The position numbers and the translations under genes were made by a program. Below the pieces are notes generated by a model that was not told where the DNA came from, searched no databases, and saw only the letters and a program-made list of their open reading frames with translations. Below, piece by piece: positions 21,152-32,089 of a DNA stretch of 64,000 nt. Where the stretch lies: NCBI RefSeq assembly GCF_030272615.1, contig NC_081415.1:108256406-108320405 (forward strand), in the 5' to 3' direction. The DNA comes from Cryptomeria japonica. Its lineage: Eukaryota > Streptophyta > Pinopsida > Cupressales > Cupressaceae. Position 1 is the stretch's first letter, and every line of letters starts with the position of its first letter.

Positions 21152-23612
21152 TGTTGGCATTGTGTTGTCATTGATGTCAACCGGTATAGGATAGTGACCA
21201 ATATGGGAGATTGATGAGCAGTGTTGTCATTGATGAATACCGGAAATGGTGCCATTAATTTCAACTAGCATAGCAGGACACCGGTAAGGAAGAGAAGGTC
21301 ATCTAGCTTAATGGCCATTGGAGTCACCGGTACACAAGTTAGTGTTGACTTGTGTTGAAGACATAAGGATAGTAGACTGGTAAGTGACATGTTGGTAGTG
21401 CATAGTTGCCAACCAACAAGAGAGCAAGATGTTGGGTTGTTGATTGTGATGAAGAGGAGGAATATTACAAAAATCACATCAACACCAGATGAGAAGTATG
21501 TGCAGCCCACCGATATCCTGTGTGGATGTGAAACAATAGGACTCCCACCAGATAAAGTTGCAGTCACCATATGAAGAGATGACTGACAGTGAATGTGTCC
21601 AACTGGATCACATGTGCCTGTTTGAAGATATGCATGCTCAAACAAGGAAGCCACATTGGTGCAATGCAGGATGAAAATTACAAGGATCCACTCCCACCGG
21701 TAAGTGGAGCTTATCTCATATTATGCATAGAATGCATCATAGTTCTCTGAGATAAGATAAAAGAGTTAAAGGTAGGTGATTGAAGGCTCACACTAGATGA
21801 ACTAGTGAAACACTAAGCTGCCTTAGGTGCATGAGATCAAAGATATGCACGAGATCAGCTGGGTAGACATGGTGAGTTGTCAGTACAGAGAAGGAAGGAT
21901 ATGTTTGTCACTTTGACAAACATGATAATTGCAAAATTGGTCCAATGGTGAAGAAAGGTGTTGCCACAAATGCAGACAGATGGAGTGTGTTGAAGATTAA
22001 TGACATGATATTATCAAGGTAGTTGTTGATATAGATGTAGACTGGTAAGATGACAAAGTGTAGATGCACATAAGGCTCCCATCTATTGAAGATGTGCATG
22101 AGGTAGGTTAGAACGTGTGCTAACTAGTTTAGGTGCTCCACTGGAAGAGAAGCAAAGTGCAAGGTTGAAGGCAGATTGGTTAGGGTATAATCAACCAGGT
22201 TTATGAACTGGTAGATGAATCTAGTTCTATGGTTGGTCGATGATCCTATTCAAACTGACATAGCAGAATAAGTTAAGATGGATGTTGACAAAGGGGCCAC
22301 ATGGAGGTGAACTAGCATGCATGCACAGGTTGGTGAAAACTTGTTGTCGATGAGGTAGGTGGTGATTGGTCGACATTAATGTCGATAGCATGTTTCATAG
22401 GTCAAAGAGCAGAAGAGTGCAGCTTGAGACTAATCAGAGGACAGTGATCTTATTTGATGACTTCATGATCGAGGTTGAGTGTCCAAGTGTTGATCAAGGT
22501 AGGTGAAGCTATCTGCATGATCATTTCATAGGTGTTTGATAGGTGTAGACCAAAGAAGGTGACGTGTTTTTCAAATAGGGCAAACATTTTCTAAATGCAA
22601 TAGGATTGGTGGAGTCTAATTGATCTATTGCAAGTGATTGATCTCTAGATGGAGATCTGATTGGATTTGATCTGCCTTGGGGTCAATGAAGAAACCCTAG
22701 TGATCCAGAAGTTTGAATGTCATTCATGGCAGGAAAACTCAAGTATAAATATGTTGACATATGACAGAAGTGATTGATGATGCTACAAGTCAGGTGATGA
22801 AGGATAAAGAGTGAAAGAGAAAAAAAAGAGTCAACTAGTCAGAGAAGTTCATTGATGATCACAGTGATTGTGTGCTCAAGAGAGAACTGGTGAGAAGAGT
22901 GCAATCGACAGAGGTAAAGCAGTCGTTAGACTATCATTGAGCCTGACAGTGGTGTGAACTTGTGAGCAAGTGAAGTAACTAGTAAAGGAACAAGAGAAGA
23001 GTGATCTTGCAGATAAGATCAAAGCAGGGGTTAAACTGACAAGTTGTAAACTGATAGTGTGTAGAGAGAAGTGTACCAGTAGAGAAGAAGAAGAGGTTGA
23101 ACTAGTAAGGTTGTAGCAAAGAAGAAATATTGCAGAGGTTACAGAACTCATTTGTAACCAGGAGATTACTTTTGTATTGATGATATGATATTGTAATCAT
23201 TGAGTTGGAGCTCAGTGCAGGGGTTGGTGCTCCTTGGGTTGGTGCCCTAAAATTAGGGGTTGGTGCTCCTTGGGTTGGTGCTCCTTGGGTTGGTGCCCTA
23301 AAGTAGGAGTGGTACTCCTTGGGTTGGTGCCCTAAATATTTTAACCGAATGTTTCATTGTGAGGTTGGATTGGAGCAGTAGACTCCAGTAGCATTTCTCA
23401 CCAAAGTTTTTCCCATCTTGTGTTTTCCTCATACATCAAGTGTTATGTGATGTCACTTTTATGTGTGGTTGCATTTGTGTCATCCTACCATCTAATCAGT
23501 ATGTTTTCTTTATGTTAGATTTGTTAACCAGTTTACACACATAGGATAGAAAAGGGTTAAGTTTGGAAATCACTAATTCACCCCCCCTCTTAATGACATC
23601 TTGTGTTCAACA
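21152..23612 (+). mobile_element. Solo LTR, 2.46 kb, copia-type, inserted in G2 gag
   Basis: Starts TGTTGGCATTGTG and ends GTGTTCAACA. Near the 3' end it carries the GTTTTTCCC...TTTTCCTC...AGTGTTATGTG block (23405-23455) and a C-run (23581-23587), as in the other copia LTRs here, which gives the plus orientation. The flanks ACCCT (21147-21151) and AATCT (23613-23617) are a plausible decayed 5-bp target duplication, because joining the sides restores the QQI..LQ segment found in G1 gag. No primer site, internal coding or second LTR is present, so it is a product of LTR-LTR recombination. Confidence 0.75.
23216..23340 (+). repeat. Minisatellite inside the 2.46-kb solo LTR
   Basis: About seven imperfect 17-20-base units alternate between GGTTGGTGCTCCTTGG and GGTTGGTGCCCTAAA. 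It lies about 250 bases before the LTR end. Confidence 0.88.
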
Positions 23613-23613
23613 A

Positions 23614-24945
23614 ATCTAAGAACTCCAATGGTAGATGCATGATATGCAACAAGGGTCCACGAAAAGGTACTATTTGGAGGACATTTGTCCTTATCCTTTT
23701 GATAGAAGGTTAAACATGGTGTTGTTCCCACCAAACTTGGATATACTAAAGTATGACAAATACAATGGTAAAAGTGATCCCCGAGATCACATTAGGAAAT
23801 TTTGCACTATGAGCTTGGAGTTTTCCCACAATGACACTTACAAGATGAGGCTATTCCCAAGAAGTCTAGGAGGACAAACAATGAAGTGGCTTTCAAGACT
23901 CACACCTCCTATTAGATCATTTGATGAATTAGTGAATAAATTTATTTTATAATACTCCTACAATATCCAACATGAGATCACCATGCTAGACATATGCAAT
24001 AAAAAACAAAAGAACAATGAAAATTTCATGGTGTTCTTACAAAGATGGAGGAACATGGTCTCAAGATACCCATGTGATGTGCCCGAGAAGGAAAAAATGG
24101 AAATTTTAATAGAAAACTTAAATGACGAAATGAGTTATCAACTCAAAATGCAATGTCTACCTACTTTCCAAAAATTAATCAAGAATGGCATTCAAGTGAA
24201 AGAAGCCTCAATCAAGAAAGGAACTTTGAAGTTCTCTAAAGAGGGTGTTATCTCCTCAAACAACACCTACTATAACAACTCAGACAAGTCCAAATTTTGG
24301 ATGAGAAATAAGAATGTTGGTAATGATGGTGCAGTAGACAACATTAAACCAAAACAACCCATGTTGAACCTATCCGGCATTTCTCCACCAACTAACACTC
24401 AAAGCAATAACAATCAAAGAACCAACAATCCAAGAACAAGCAATCAAGGAAACTCCAACCAAGAAAATACTAATCCAAAACCAGCACCATATCCACAAAA
24501 GTATGAACCTTTAGGACAAACCCTTGAATCCATATTTTGAGAACTATTTGCAAATAAACTCATCAAATTGCCAAACACGAGGGATTTTAAGCCTCAAGTC
24601 AAACCAGCATGATGGAATGACACACACTATTGTGAATATCATAGAAAAAAAGGGCATCACACAAATGATTGCCTGAGGTTGAAGAACTTGGTTCAGGATT
24701 TGATCGATAATGGTGACATAAATGTAGACGATCATAAGACCAACGATGATCATGAAGCCTTTAAGAATCCACTTCCAAATTATCACAAAGGTGAATCATC
24801 ATCCTTGAACAAAAAAGGAGCCCATATCAATCATGTATACAACAATGTTATCAATCACATATCGACATCTGACAATCAGATTAACGCCATTACTATCAAA
24901 AACAAACAAGAACATGTTCCCGTCAATGGAACTATAAGAGCATAA
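23614..24945 (+). pseudogene. G2 gag, core and zinc knuckle
   Basis: The frame 23635-23952 has YLEDICPYPFDRRLNMVLFP and YDKYNGKSDPRDHIRKF; a stop precedes 23983-24540 (NFMVFLQRWRNMVSRYP..DVPEKEKMEI), which ends in an Asn/Gln-rich tail. 24541-24945 carries the zinc knuckle CEYHRKKGHHTNDC (24631-24672), and DLIDNGDINVDDHK follows. It matches G1 gag throughout. Three stops or shifts disable it. The true N-terminus lies upstream of the solo LTR, so the Met at 23635 is not the original start. Confidence 0.9.
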
Positions 24946-24989
24946 AAATTTGTTTTGAAGGGGAGCACATCTAAAGAAACAACATCTCC

Positions 24990-25615
24990 AAAAACTCAAT
25001 ACAACTTAATGGACCAATTGAAGAAGACAGCCACTCACATATCCATATTATAACTTTTCAAGATCTCACCTGCACACAAGGATATTCTGGAAAAAGCTCT
25101 CGTGGACACTACAGTTCCAAATAACTTGGATGTTGACTGATTCCAAGCCATGGTGGGATATTTAATTATTCCTCATAATCTATCTTTTTTAGAGAATGAT
25201 GATGTCTCTCTTAATCATCCACATAACACTCCACTCCATATCAAAGTCCTAGTCTACAAACATCGAGTGAAAAGAGTACTAATAGACGAAGGAGCCGGTT
25301 TAAATATTTACACTCTAAAACTTATCCGTGCATTGGGTTTCTCAAAAATGGCCATTGATCCTAAGAAAAAGGTAACAATCAAGGCATGTGATGATGAGGA
25401 AAGATCATCAAAAGGCTTGTGGTATTACCCATTCAATTAGGGCCAGTACAAAAAGATACTCTATGTCAAGTCTTGGACATGGACTTGTCTTACAACATAC
25501 TTTTGGGTCGACCTTGGATCCATGAAATGCAAGTGGTTCTATCTACATATCATTAGTGTCTAAAATTTCCATATGATGAATGAGAAATTACTATCACAAT
25601 AGACATTAATCATTT
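24990..25615 (+). pseudogene. G2 aspartic protease
   Basis: 25150-25440 reads LHIKVLVYKHRVKRVLIDEG then AGLNIYTLKLIRALGF; the catalytic motif, expected as an Asp-x-Gly triplet, is here D-E-G. After a stop and shift the LDMDLSYNILLGRPWIHEMQ block follows (25470-25530), the counterpart of G1 1-301. The protease cleaves the gag-pol precursor. Surrounding stops show decay. Confidence 0.82.
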
Positions 25616-25699
25616 CCAATATTGCAATAATCTCAAAGAAGTTTAGAATGTTCTTGTACCCATAATAGGGAAGCTCCTACTTCCACATCAGTAGACAAC

Positions 25700-27340
25700 A
25701 AAGATAAACTCAAAACTCTATCCATAGATTTTGAGAAAGGTATGAATTTAAAAGACAAAGGCATGGGTGAATACTCTTTTTAATCCCTATGTCTATCAAA
25801 AATATCGATTTCACCAAGGTCTCATGGACAACCATCAACTTTGAAACAACAATCTTCACAACCTATCAAAAAGTTTGACGGCATGTTCATTCAAGCAGGA
25901 ACACTAGCAAATGAAATAGAAGACAAAGATGTTTTAAATTGGATCTACAAAGATGAAGAAGAAATAAGAGCAACATCTATTAACATCACTATTCCCACAA
26001 AACGGTATGGCAAGGGATTTAAAATCATGCAATGGATGGGGTATCAAGGAAAAGGTCTAATTGGTAAGCATCAAGAAGGCATCACAGAACCAATTCAACC
26101 CCATTCACAACTTACCAAAGATAAATCGAGATGGGTATGATCAACATATTCAACTGGTACAAAAACAAGATTATCATCAAAACCCCCAATGGAAAAGACA
26201 GGTCACATACCCAGATGAATCATGGCAAGAAGCACTACATCAAGCAACTGTAAATATCCACAAAGAACAAAAAGATGAGGAATATGAAAGGAAACAATAG
26301 GAACTTGCTATTAAAATAGAGGAAGCTTCTTACAAATAGATACATCATGTGCAAGCAATGACAGAACCTGATCAAGTCAGTACACAATCAGTCCCAAAAG
26401 AAATAGTTAGAACACAAGGAGAAGATGAATCTAAACCACAACAAGATGTGTCTGCTATTCCAAGAAGGTAGACTATTTATGAAAAAATCCAAAGAATACA
26501 ACCAAGTATAAAACCTGAATCAACACAAACCACACAACTTGTATCAATTATCAACGAACTCTTCTCGCCTTACAATATTCCTATCAGATACAGTGGTATA
26601 GCCTTGGAAAGTTTTTCTAAGACAGAATCAAAAGAATATGAATGGGATACTTTCTCTAACATCACTAAGGACATTAAGGTAGATACAGTCCACACATATA
26701 CACCCATACCCTATGATGGACAAAATTCAGGGGCTAGATCAATTGAAGTTGGATCACAACATATCAATGTTTCCAGTGAGGACGATCAGGTTGCGAGCGA
26801 AATAGATTTTGAAGAGGGTATCATCATAAAATTTGGTCTAAATGATGCCAATTTTGACAATGTATCTATCATTACTCTCACTGTTGTGGACCTTAACCCG
26901 CCAAGCAATCCCTTACCATTAATCCATCTTGAACTCATAGACTGGTAACAACCTGAACAAATCTACATACCTATCTTCCCATATGATGAAACTATTACCC
27001 AATACCTTTGTTTCATGAACCTAGAAACAAGTTCCACCAGTAATACTCATAATGAAGTTCTCAATCAGGAGAGTTCCAAGTCTCTTAGTCACAAAAGAAA
27101 AATCAAAAATTGATCTAATGGTGAAAACCTTTTAATGGCAGTATTAGATCATAAAAAAGTAAACAAAAAGGATGTATATGATGGTTAAAACCTCTTTGAG
27201 GTGCTTGAAGATGAGAGACTTGACACTCTTCTTGAGAATTATCAGGAGAGATCACCAATTTTGATTGAACCAACTCAATCAATCAATATCAGCACTGAAG
27301 CAGCAACATGAATCATATACCTAGCATAATCACTAATGGA
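25700..27340 (+). pseudogene. G2 protease-RT linker with G-patch motif
   Basis: The frame 25841-26140 ends in a G-patch: KRYGKGFKIMQWMGYQGKGL followed by IGKHQEGITEPI (about 26007-26095), with the Gly-rich spacing and hydrophobic positions of that RNA-binding motif. Downstream is a long acidic, low-complexity linker (26604-26948 and later fragments) leading to RT. Some retroviral proteases carry a C-terminal G-patch that binds RNA and RT; a matching role here is inference. The linker is broken by stops. Confidence 0.7.
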
Positions 27341-27399
27341 ACAAGAAAATCCTGATTTCATCAAATTCTTCAAAGAAAAGAAAATCAATTTTGCTTAGT

Positions 27400-28760
27400 C
27401 TTATGTAGATATGCCTAGGGTAGATCTAGATCTAATCATGCATCACTTATCTATAGCTCCTGGAGCTAAACCTATTAAACAGAAATTGAGAAATATGAAC
27501 CCACATGTCTCCATATTGGTTAAAGTAGAGCTAAAGAAGTTACTTGATGTAGGATTCATCTGACCCATCGATTATGCTGAATGGATCTCTAAACTAGATA
27601 AAAGCATCAGGATTTGTATAGACTTCAGGGATCTCAACAAGGCTTATCTAAAAGATGACTTTCCTTTACCCAACATCGACACAATTTTAGATCTAACAAT
27701 AGGACATACTATGTTATCCCTCATGAATGGTTTTTCCGGCTACAATCAAGTCAAGATAGAACTAGAGGACCAAGATAAAACAACATTTACTTGTCCATGG
27801 GGTACTTATTGCTGGAATGTCATGCCTTTTGGCTTGAAGAATGCAAGAGTGACCTATGAAAGAGAAATGACCACAACATTTCATGACATGATGCACACAT
27901 TCATGGAAGACTATGTAGATGACTTATTGGCTAAATTGTTCATAGGAGAAGGACATCTAAAAATTCTAGATAAAAAAATTCAAAGGTTGGAGCAATTCAA
28001 TGTATCACTCAATCCTAAGAAGTGTGTCTTTGGTGTAACATCAGGAAAACTTTTGGGATATATAGTCTCGAAAAAAGGAATCAAGGTGGACCCCACAAAG
28101 GTGCAAGCGATCATGGAGATGCCACCTCCTTGCAATAACAGCCAATTAAGATCTCTAAAAGGATGGCTACAATCCATAAGAAGATTCATTTCTCAATTAG
28201 CTAACAAGTGTCTTCCATTCACTCATCTTCTCCATAAGAATGTCCCTTTTAGATGGGAAGATTGATGTGCAAAACCGTTTCATCAACTCAAACAATATCT
28301 AATGAATCCACCAATCTTGGTACCACCAATAGCCGACAAGACACTTATTCTCTACATATCAACAATAGAAGTGTCACTGAGGGCACTACTAGCACAAGAA
28401 GATCCAACATGCAAAGAAAGGGCAATATACTACATCAGTAGGACATTGAATGGATATGAGCTTAACTACACATTCATTGAAAAAGCTTGTTTGGTAGTGG
28501 TATTTGCTTCTCAAAAGTTTCACCACTACATGCTAGCCCATACAATCAAATTGGTAGCAAATATTGATCCCTTAAAATATCTACTCAGCAAAGCCACTCT
28601 CACAGGAAGGTTAGCTAAATGGGTCATGATTCTAAGTGAGTTTGATATTCACTACACAAATAGAAAGGCTATCAAAGGACAAGCTATAGCAGATCAACTA
28701 GCAAAAGCACCCCTACAAGACAATCATCCAATCCTTGTGGAATTTTCAAATATAGATATT
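27400..28760 (+). pseudogene. G2 reverse transcriptase and RT-linked RNase H
   Basis: RT motifs run in order: PGAKPIKQKLRNMNP, IDFRDLNKAYLKDDFPLP, LMNGFSGYNQVKI, FTCPWGTYCWNVMPFGLKNA, and the catalytic box DYVDDLL (27909-27923), followed by FGVTSGKLLGYIVSKKGI. The frame 27711-28265 is open, then a stop at 28263. From 28302 the RNase H reads LILYISTIEVSLRALLAQED, RAIYYISRTLNGYE and SQKFHHYMLAHTI; its first catalytic Asp (normally in a YxD context) appears as YIS, and the segment looks degenerate. Plant gypsy RT copies element RNA to DNA using the tRNA primer. A stop in ...GFI*PIDYAEW marks decay. Confidence 0.92.
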
Positions 28761-29225
28761 CTCACAGTATCAAAAAAACCATGGATCGTGTACTTTGATG
28801 GATCATACATAGAACATGGATCAGGTGTTGGTGTTCTATTTATTAATCCAAACGGAAACAATATCCCTAAATCTTACAAATTAATGTTTTCTTGTACAAA
28901 TAATATTGTTGAGTACGAAGCCCTAGTCACATGCATAAAGATGGTTGTAGAATGGAAGATCACATAATTGAAAGTCTTTGGAGACTCACAATTGGTCATT
29001 AATCAGGTTAATGATGACTATCAAACAAAGGATAACAAGCTAATGCCCTGCAAACGCATGGTGGGTGACTTCAAGAAATATTTTGTGGACATCAAATTTG
29101 AGCAGATTCCAAGGGTGAACAACAAAGTTGTGGACGCCATGGAAACCATTGCCTCCCTCCTAAAAATACCAAACAAAAAAAATCATTATGAGTTCCTGGT
29201 GGAACAATTGTTTGCTCCTACCTAA
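28761..29225 (+). pseudogene. G2 second (archaeal-type) RNase H, Tat-lineage hallmark
   Basis: PWIVYFDGSYIEHGSGVGVLF carries the first Asp. NNIVEYEALVTCIKM has the Glu, and LKVFGDSQLVINQVNDDYQ the second Asp. DAMETIAS near the end is in the position of the fourth acidic site. The order RT, RNase H, second RNase H, integrase is known from the Tat lineage of plant Ty3/gypsy elements. One TAA at 28965-28967 interrupts it between the Glu and second Asp. Confidence 0.88.
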
Positions 29226-29399
29226 GATAATTCTGGATCCAAAGTCATATGCCACCTAGTTGGTTCTAACTCACCCCTCTATGGAAAGATCTGCACCTAC
29301 CTAAAAGACAATATCCTTCCATTAGACCTATCCCAAAACCAGAAACATAGCTTTATTCGATAAGCAATCCGCTATACCTTAACCACTAACACAATTTAC

Positions 29400-30533
29400 C
29401 ACTGAGGTCTTGATGGTACTCTTCTTCGGTGTCTTGATCATAACGAATCTGAAACCGCCTTGCAAGAACTTCACGAAGGTATTTGTGGAACACATTCAAG
29501 TGGTCCTACTCTTGCAAAGAAACTTCAAAGGATGGGTTATTATTGGCCAACCATGGAGAAAGAATCATATCAGTTTGCCAGAAGATGTCCGAAATGCCAA
29601 ATCCATGGAAATCTTATACATGCACCAGCGCAGGAGCTGCAACTATTCATAACATCATGGCCCTTTTGTCAATTGGGACTCGACCTAGTGGGAAAGATTC
29701 ATCCTTCCTCATTAAATAGACATAAGTTTGTCATCACAACCACTAAATATTTCACAAAGTGCATAGAGGCCATCCCATTGACTACTATTACTGGCAAACA
29801 AATATCCTCTTGTATCCTGAATTATCTCATTTGTTGGTATGGCATTCCTAGTTCTATTATTAAAGATAATGGAAGACCTTTCAAGAATCAAGATGTGCAA
29901 GAACTATGTAAACAATTCCATATCCAGCATCATTTCTCCACACCATATTATCCACAAGGGAATGGCCAAGCAGAGGCCTCAATCAAAACAATCTTGAAGA
30001 TCCTCAAGAAGATAGTGAATGACATTGGAAAAGATTGGCATGTCCAGCTTAATCTTGAACTTTGGGCATATAGAACAAGCATCCGCACACCTACAGAAGC
30101 TACACCATATTCAGTGGTGTATGGATCAGAGGCTATCCTCCCTATTGAGGTAGTAATTTCATCACTCAAGGCATCATTGAAAGGTATCATTCTGGATGAG
30201 GAGTATTAGGTAAACAGACTGCAAGAACTAGAACTGTTAGATGAGCACTGATAATGTGCCTTTGATCATCTCAAGACATATCAACAATGCATGTGTCGAA
30301 GCTACAATCACAAGGTCATACCAAAGGCATTCAAAATTGATGATCTAGTCCTCAAGGAAAATCCCTGCAATCAACAAGATTGGGAAAAGAAAGGAAAATT
30401 TGAAACTAATTGGTTGGGACCCTTTGTCATCATATCAGCTTATAGATCTGGGGCATATCAGTTATCAACTTCAGAAGGGGACATGCTTGATGAGCTAGCC
30501 AACAACATCCATCTGAATAAATTCTACACTTGA
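29400..30533 (+). pseudogene. G2 integrase
   Basis: The frame 29460-30209 starts with the zinc-binding domain (LHEGICGTHSSGPTLAKKL, then CPKCQIHGN). The catalytic core has Asp in LGLDLVGKI, Asp in SIIKDNGRPF and Glu in PQGNGQAEAS. After a stop at 30207 the C-terminal part (30291-30533) has the GPF module KFETNWLGPFVIISAYRSGA and ends NNIHLNKFYT. It joins element DNA to the chromosome. This is the best-preserved pol part, with only one or two disruptions. Confidence 0.92.
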
Positions 30534-31620
30534 ATCACCCAATGCACAGATCAAGTAAAAAAGAAAAAAAGAAAAAAAAATTATCAAAAAATCGTCACTA
30601 GGGTGAAAACCTAGTAAACAGGCACCTTGTGGCACAAAAAAAAATCAGAAAAATCAGGAAAAATACAAAAAAATAAAAAACAAATCAAAAAGTGCAATAA
30701 AAATAAATAGAGAAAACCTGGTAATGGGTGTTATTTGTGATATATGGGATCTTCCATCTGTATGTACTCATATCATATCTTTTTACACTAAGCCTATGGC
30801 CATCACAACTTTGGTAAACAAACCACAATCTTGGACACACTTAGCATAGTCACTGTCCTTGCTTATCTAAAAAGTTGTCCACATAAATCTCTCATCATGG
30901 CTTAGTGATCAATGTATATATCCACATCAAAAAAGTTTCCATAGCTAGGAGAAAAATCCTGATCTCAGTAGGGGCATTTCGCTTTCCTCAAATAGATAGA
31001 ACACATCGCAAAACAAAGATCACAACATACCAAGGAAAAAAGTGTCAAAACTAACCATTAGACTGGAAATCAGAATCACTATCAGAATCCACACCAAACC
31101 AAACATGATGGATGATCTATTCTAAATTGTGATTCGTTTACATTTAGCATGAAGTTTTGACTATTTGTATCTTGATTTTTGAACTATTAGATCTCCTGAG
31201 CGACTCAGGGATGCACTGAGCTAAAGAAGCAACGAATGAGCCTGATATTTTCTTTGGTTTTCTATCTATGAGGAGATCATTCATATGATGCAAATTTGTC
31301 TTGAGACATTATTGAAAACATATCATTGAAGACATTTCCAATTTTGCACATAAAAATGGTTAACTCTTGTCTGTTTTATGCAAAAAACACTCAGGTCATC
31401 TTGGTTCAGTTATACCTCAACGCTTGTGTCATTTTACACTATCAAAAATAACTTAAGTTATACTCAGGTCATCATGGTTCAATTATACCATTGATGTTTA
31501 TATTAACTTTCAACATTTCAAAAGCTCAATGATGACAAAAAGAGCACAAATAATTGGCTAACAAGACTAACAATGATAGAATTAAACTGATCATTGGTAA
31601 ATTTAGTTTCATTCATACAT
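30534..31620 (+). other. G2 3' untranslated region, first part
   Basis: AT-rich, no coding frame supported. It starts with A-rich runs and a GGTGAAAACCTAGTAAACAGG stretch just after the integrase stop. Nothing else could be recognised. Confidence 0.6.
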
Positions 31621-32060
31621 TTAGTTGTATTAATCATCATTATTATCATTGCATCCTATGTATTTCATATCATCATCACATCAATGCATGAAAACATCAG
31701 TCATCATCATATCAACAATTTTAGGACCACATATATCACCTTCAAAACATATAAATAACCATCATCATATCAATAACATTCATACATCATCGAATCATCA
31801 AAACATGTATATCCAAAATACCATCAAGAAATAAACATTTGCATCCATCCATGTGCTAAATACATCTACAAATCATCATCATAGAATCATTATCATGAGA
31901 TCATCATTAGCATCATAACATCATCACATTTATATATAAACATCACTCATCATCAAACAACACATGTGGACAAAAGGAAATCATTGTCATATATCATATA
32001 ATCTCAAAACAAGGTCAAAATATACAACTGAATATCATGTCTATCAATACAAAAATACTG
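31621..32060 (+). repeat. ATCATC-rich degenerate tract
   Basis: Words such as CATCATCATATCA, CATCAT and AAATCATCATCAT recur throughout. The ORF 31649-31834 is built from the repeat. The tract borders the antisense PMD gene on its 3' side. Confidence 0.75.
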
Positions 32061-32089
32061 ATCTATTTCACAAAAATGAGCCTATCAAG

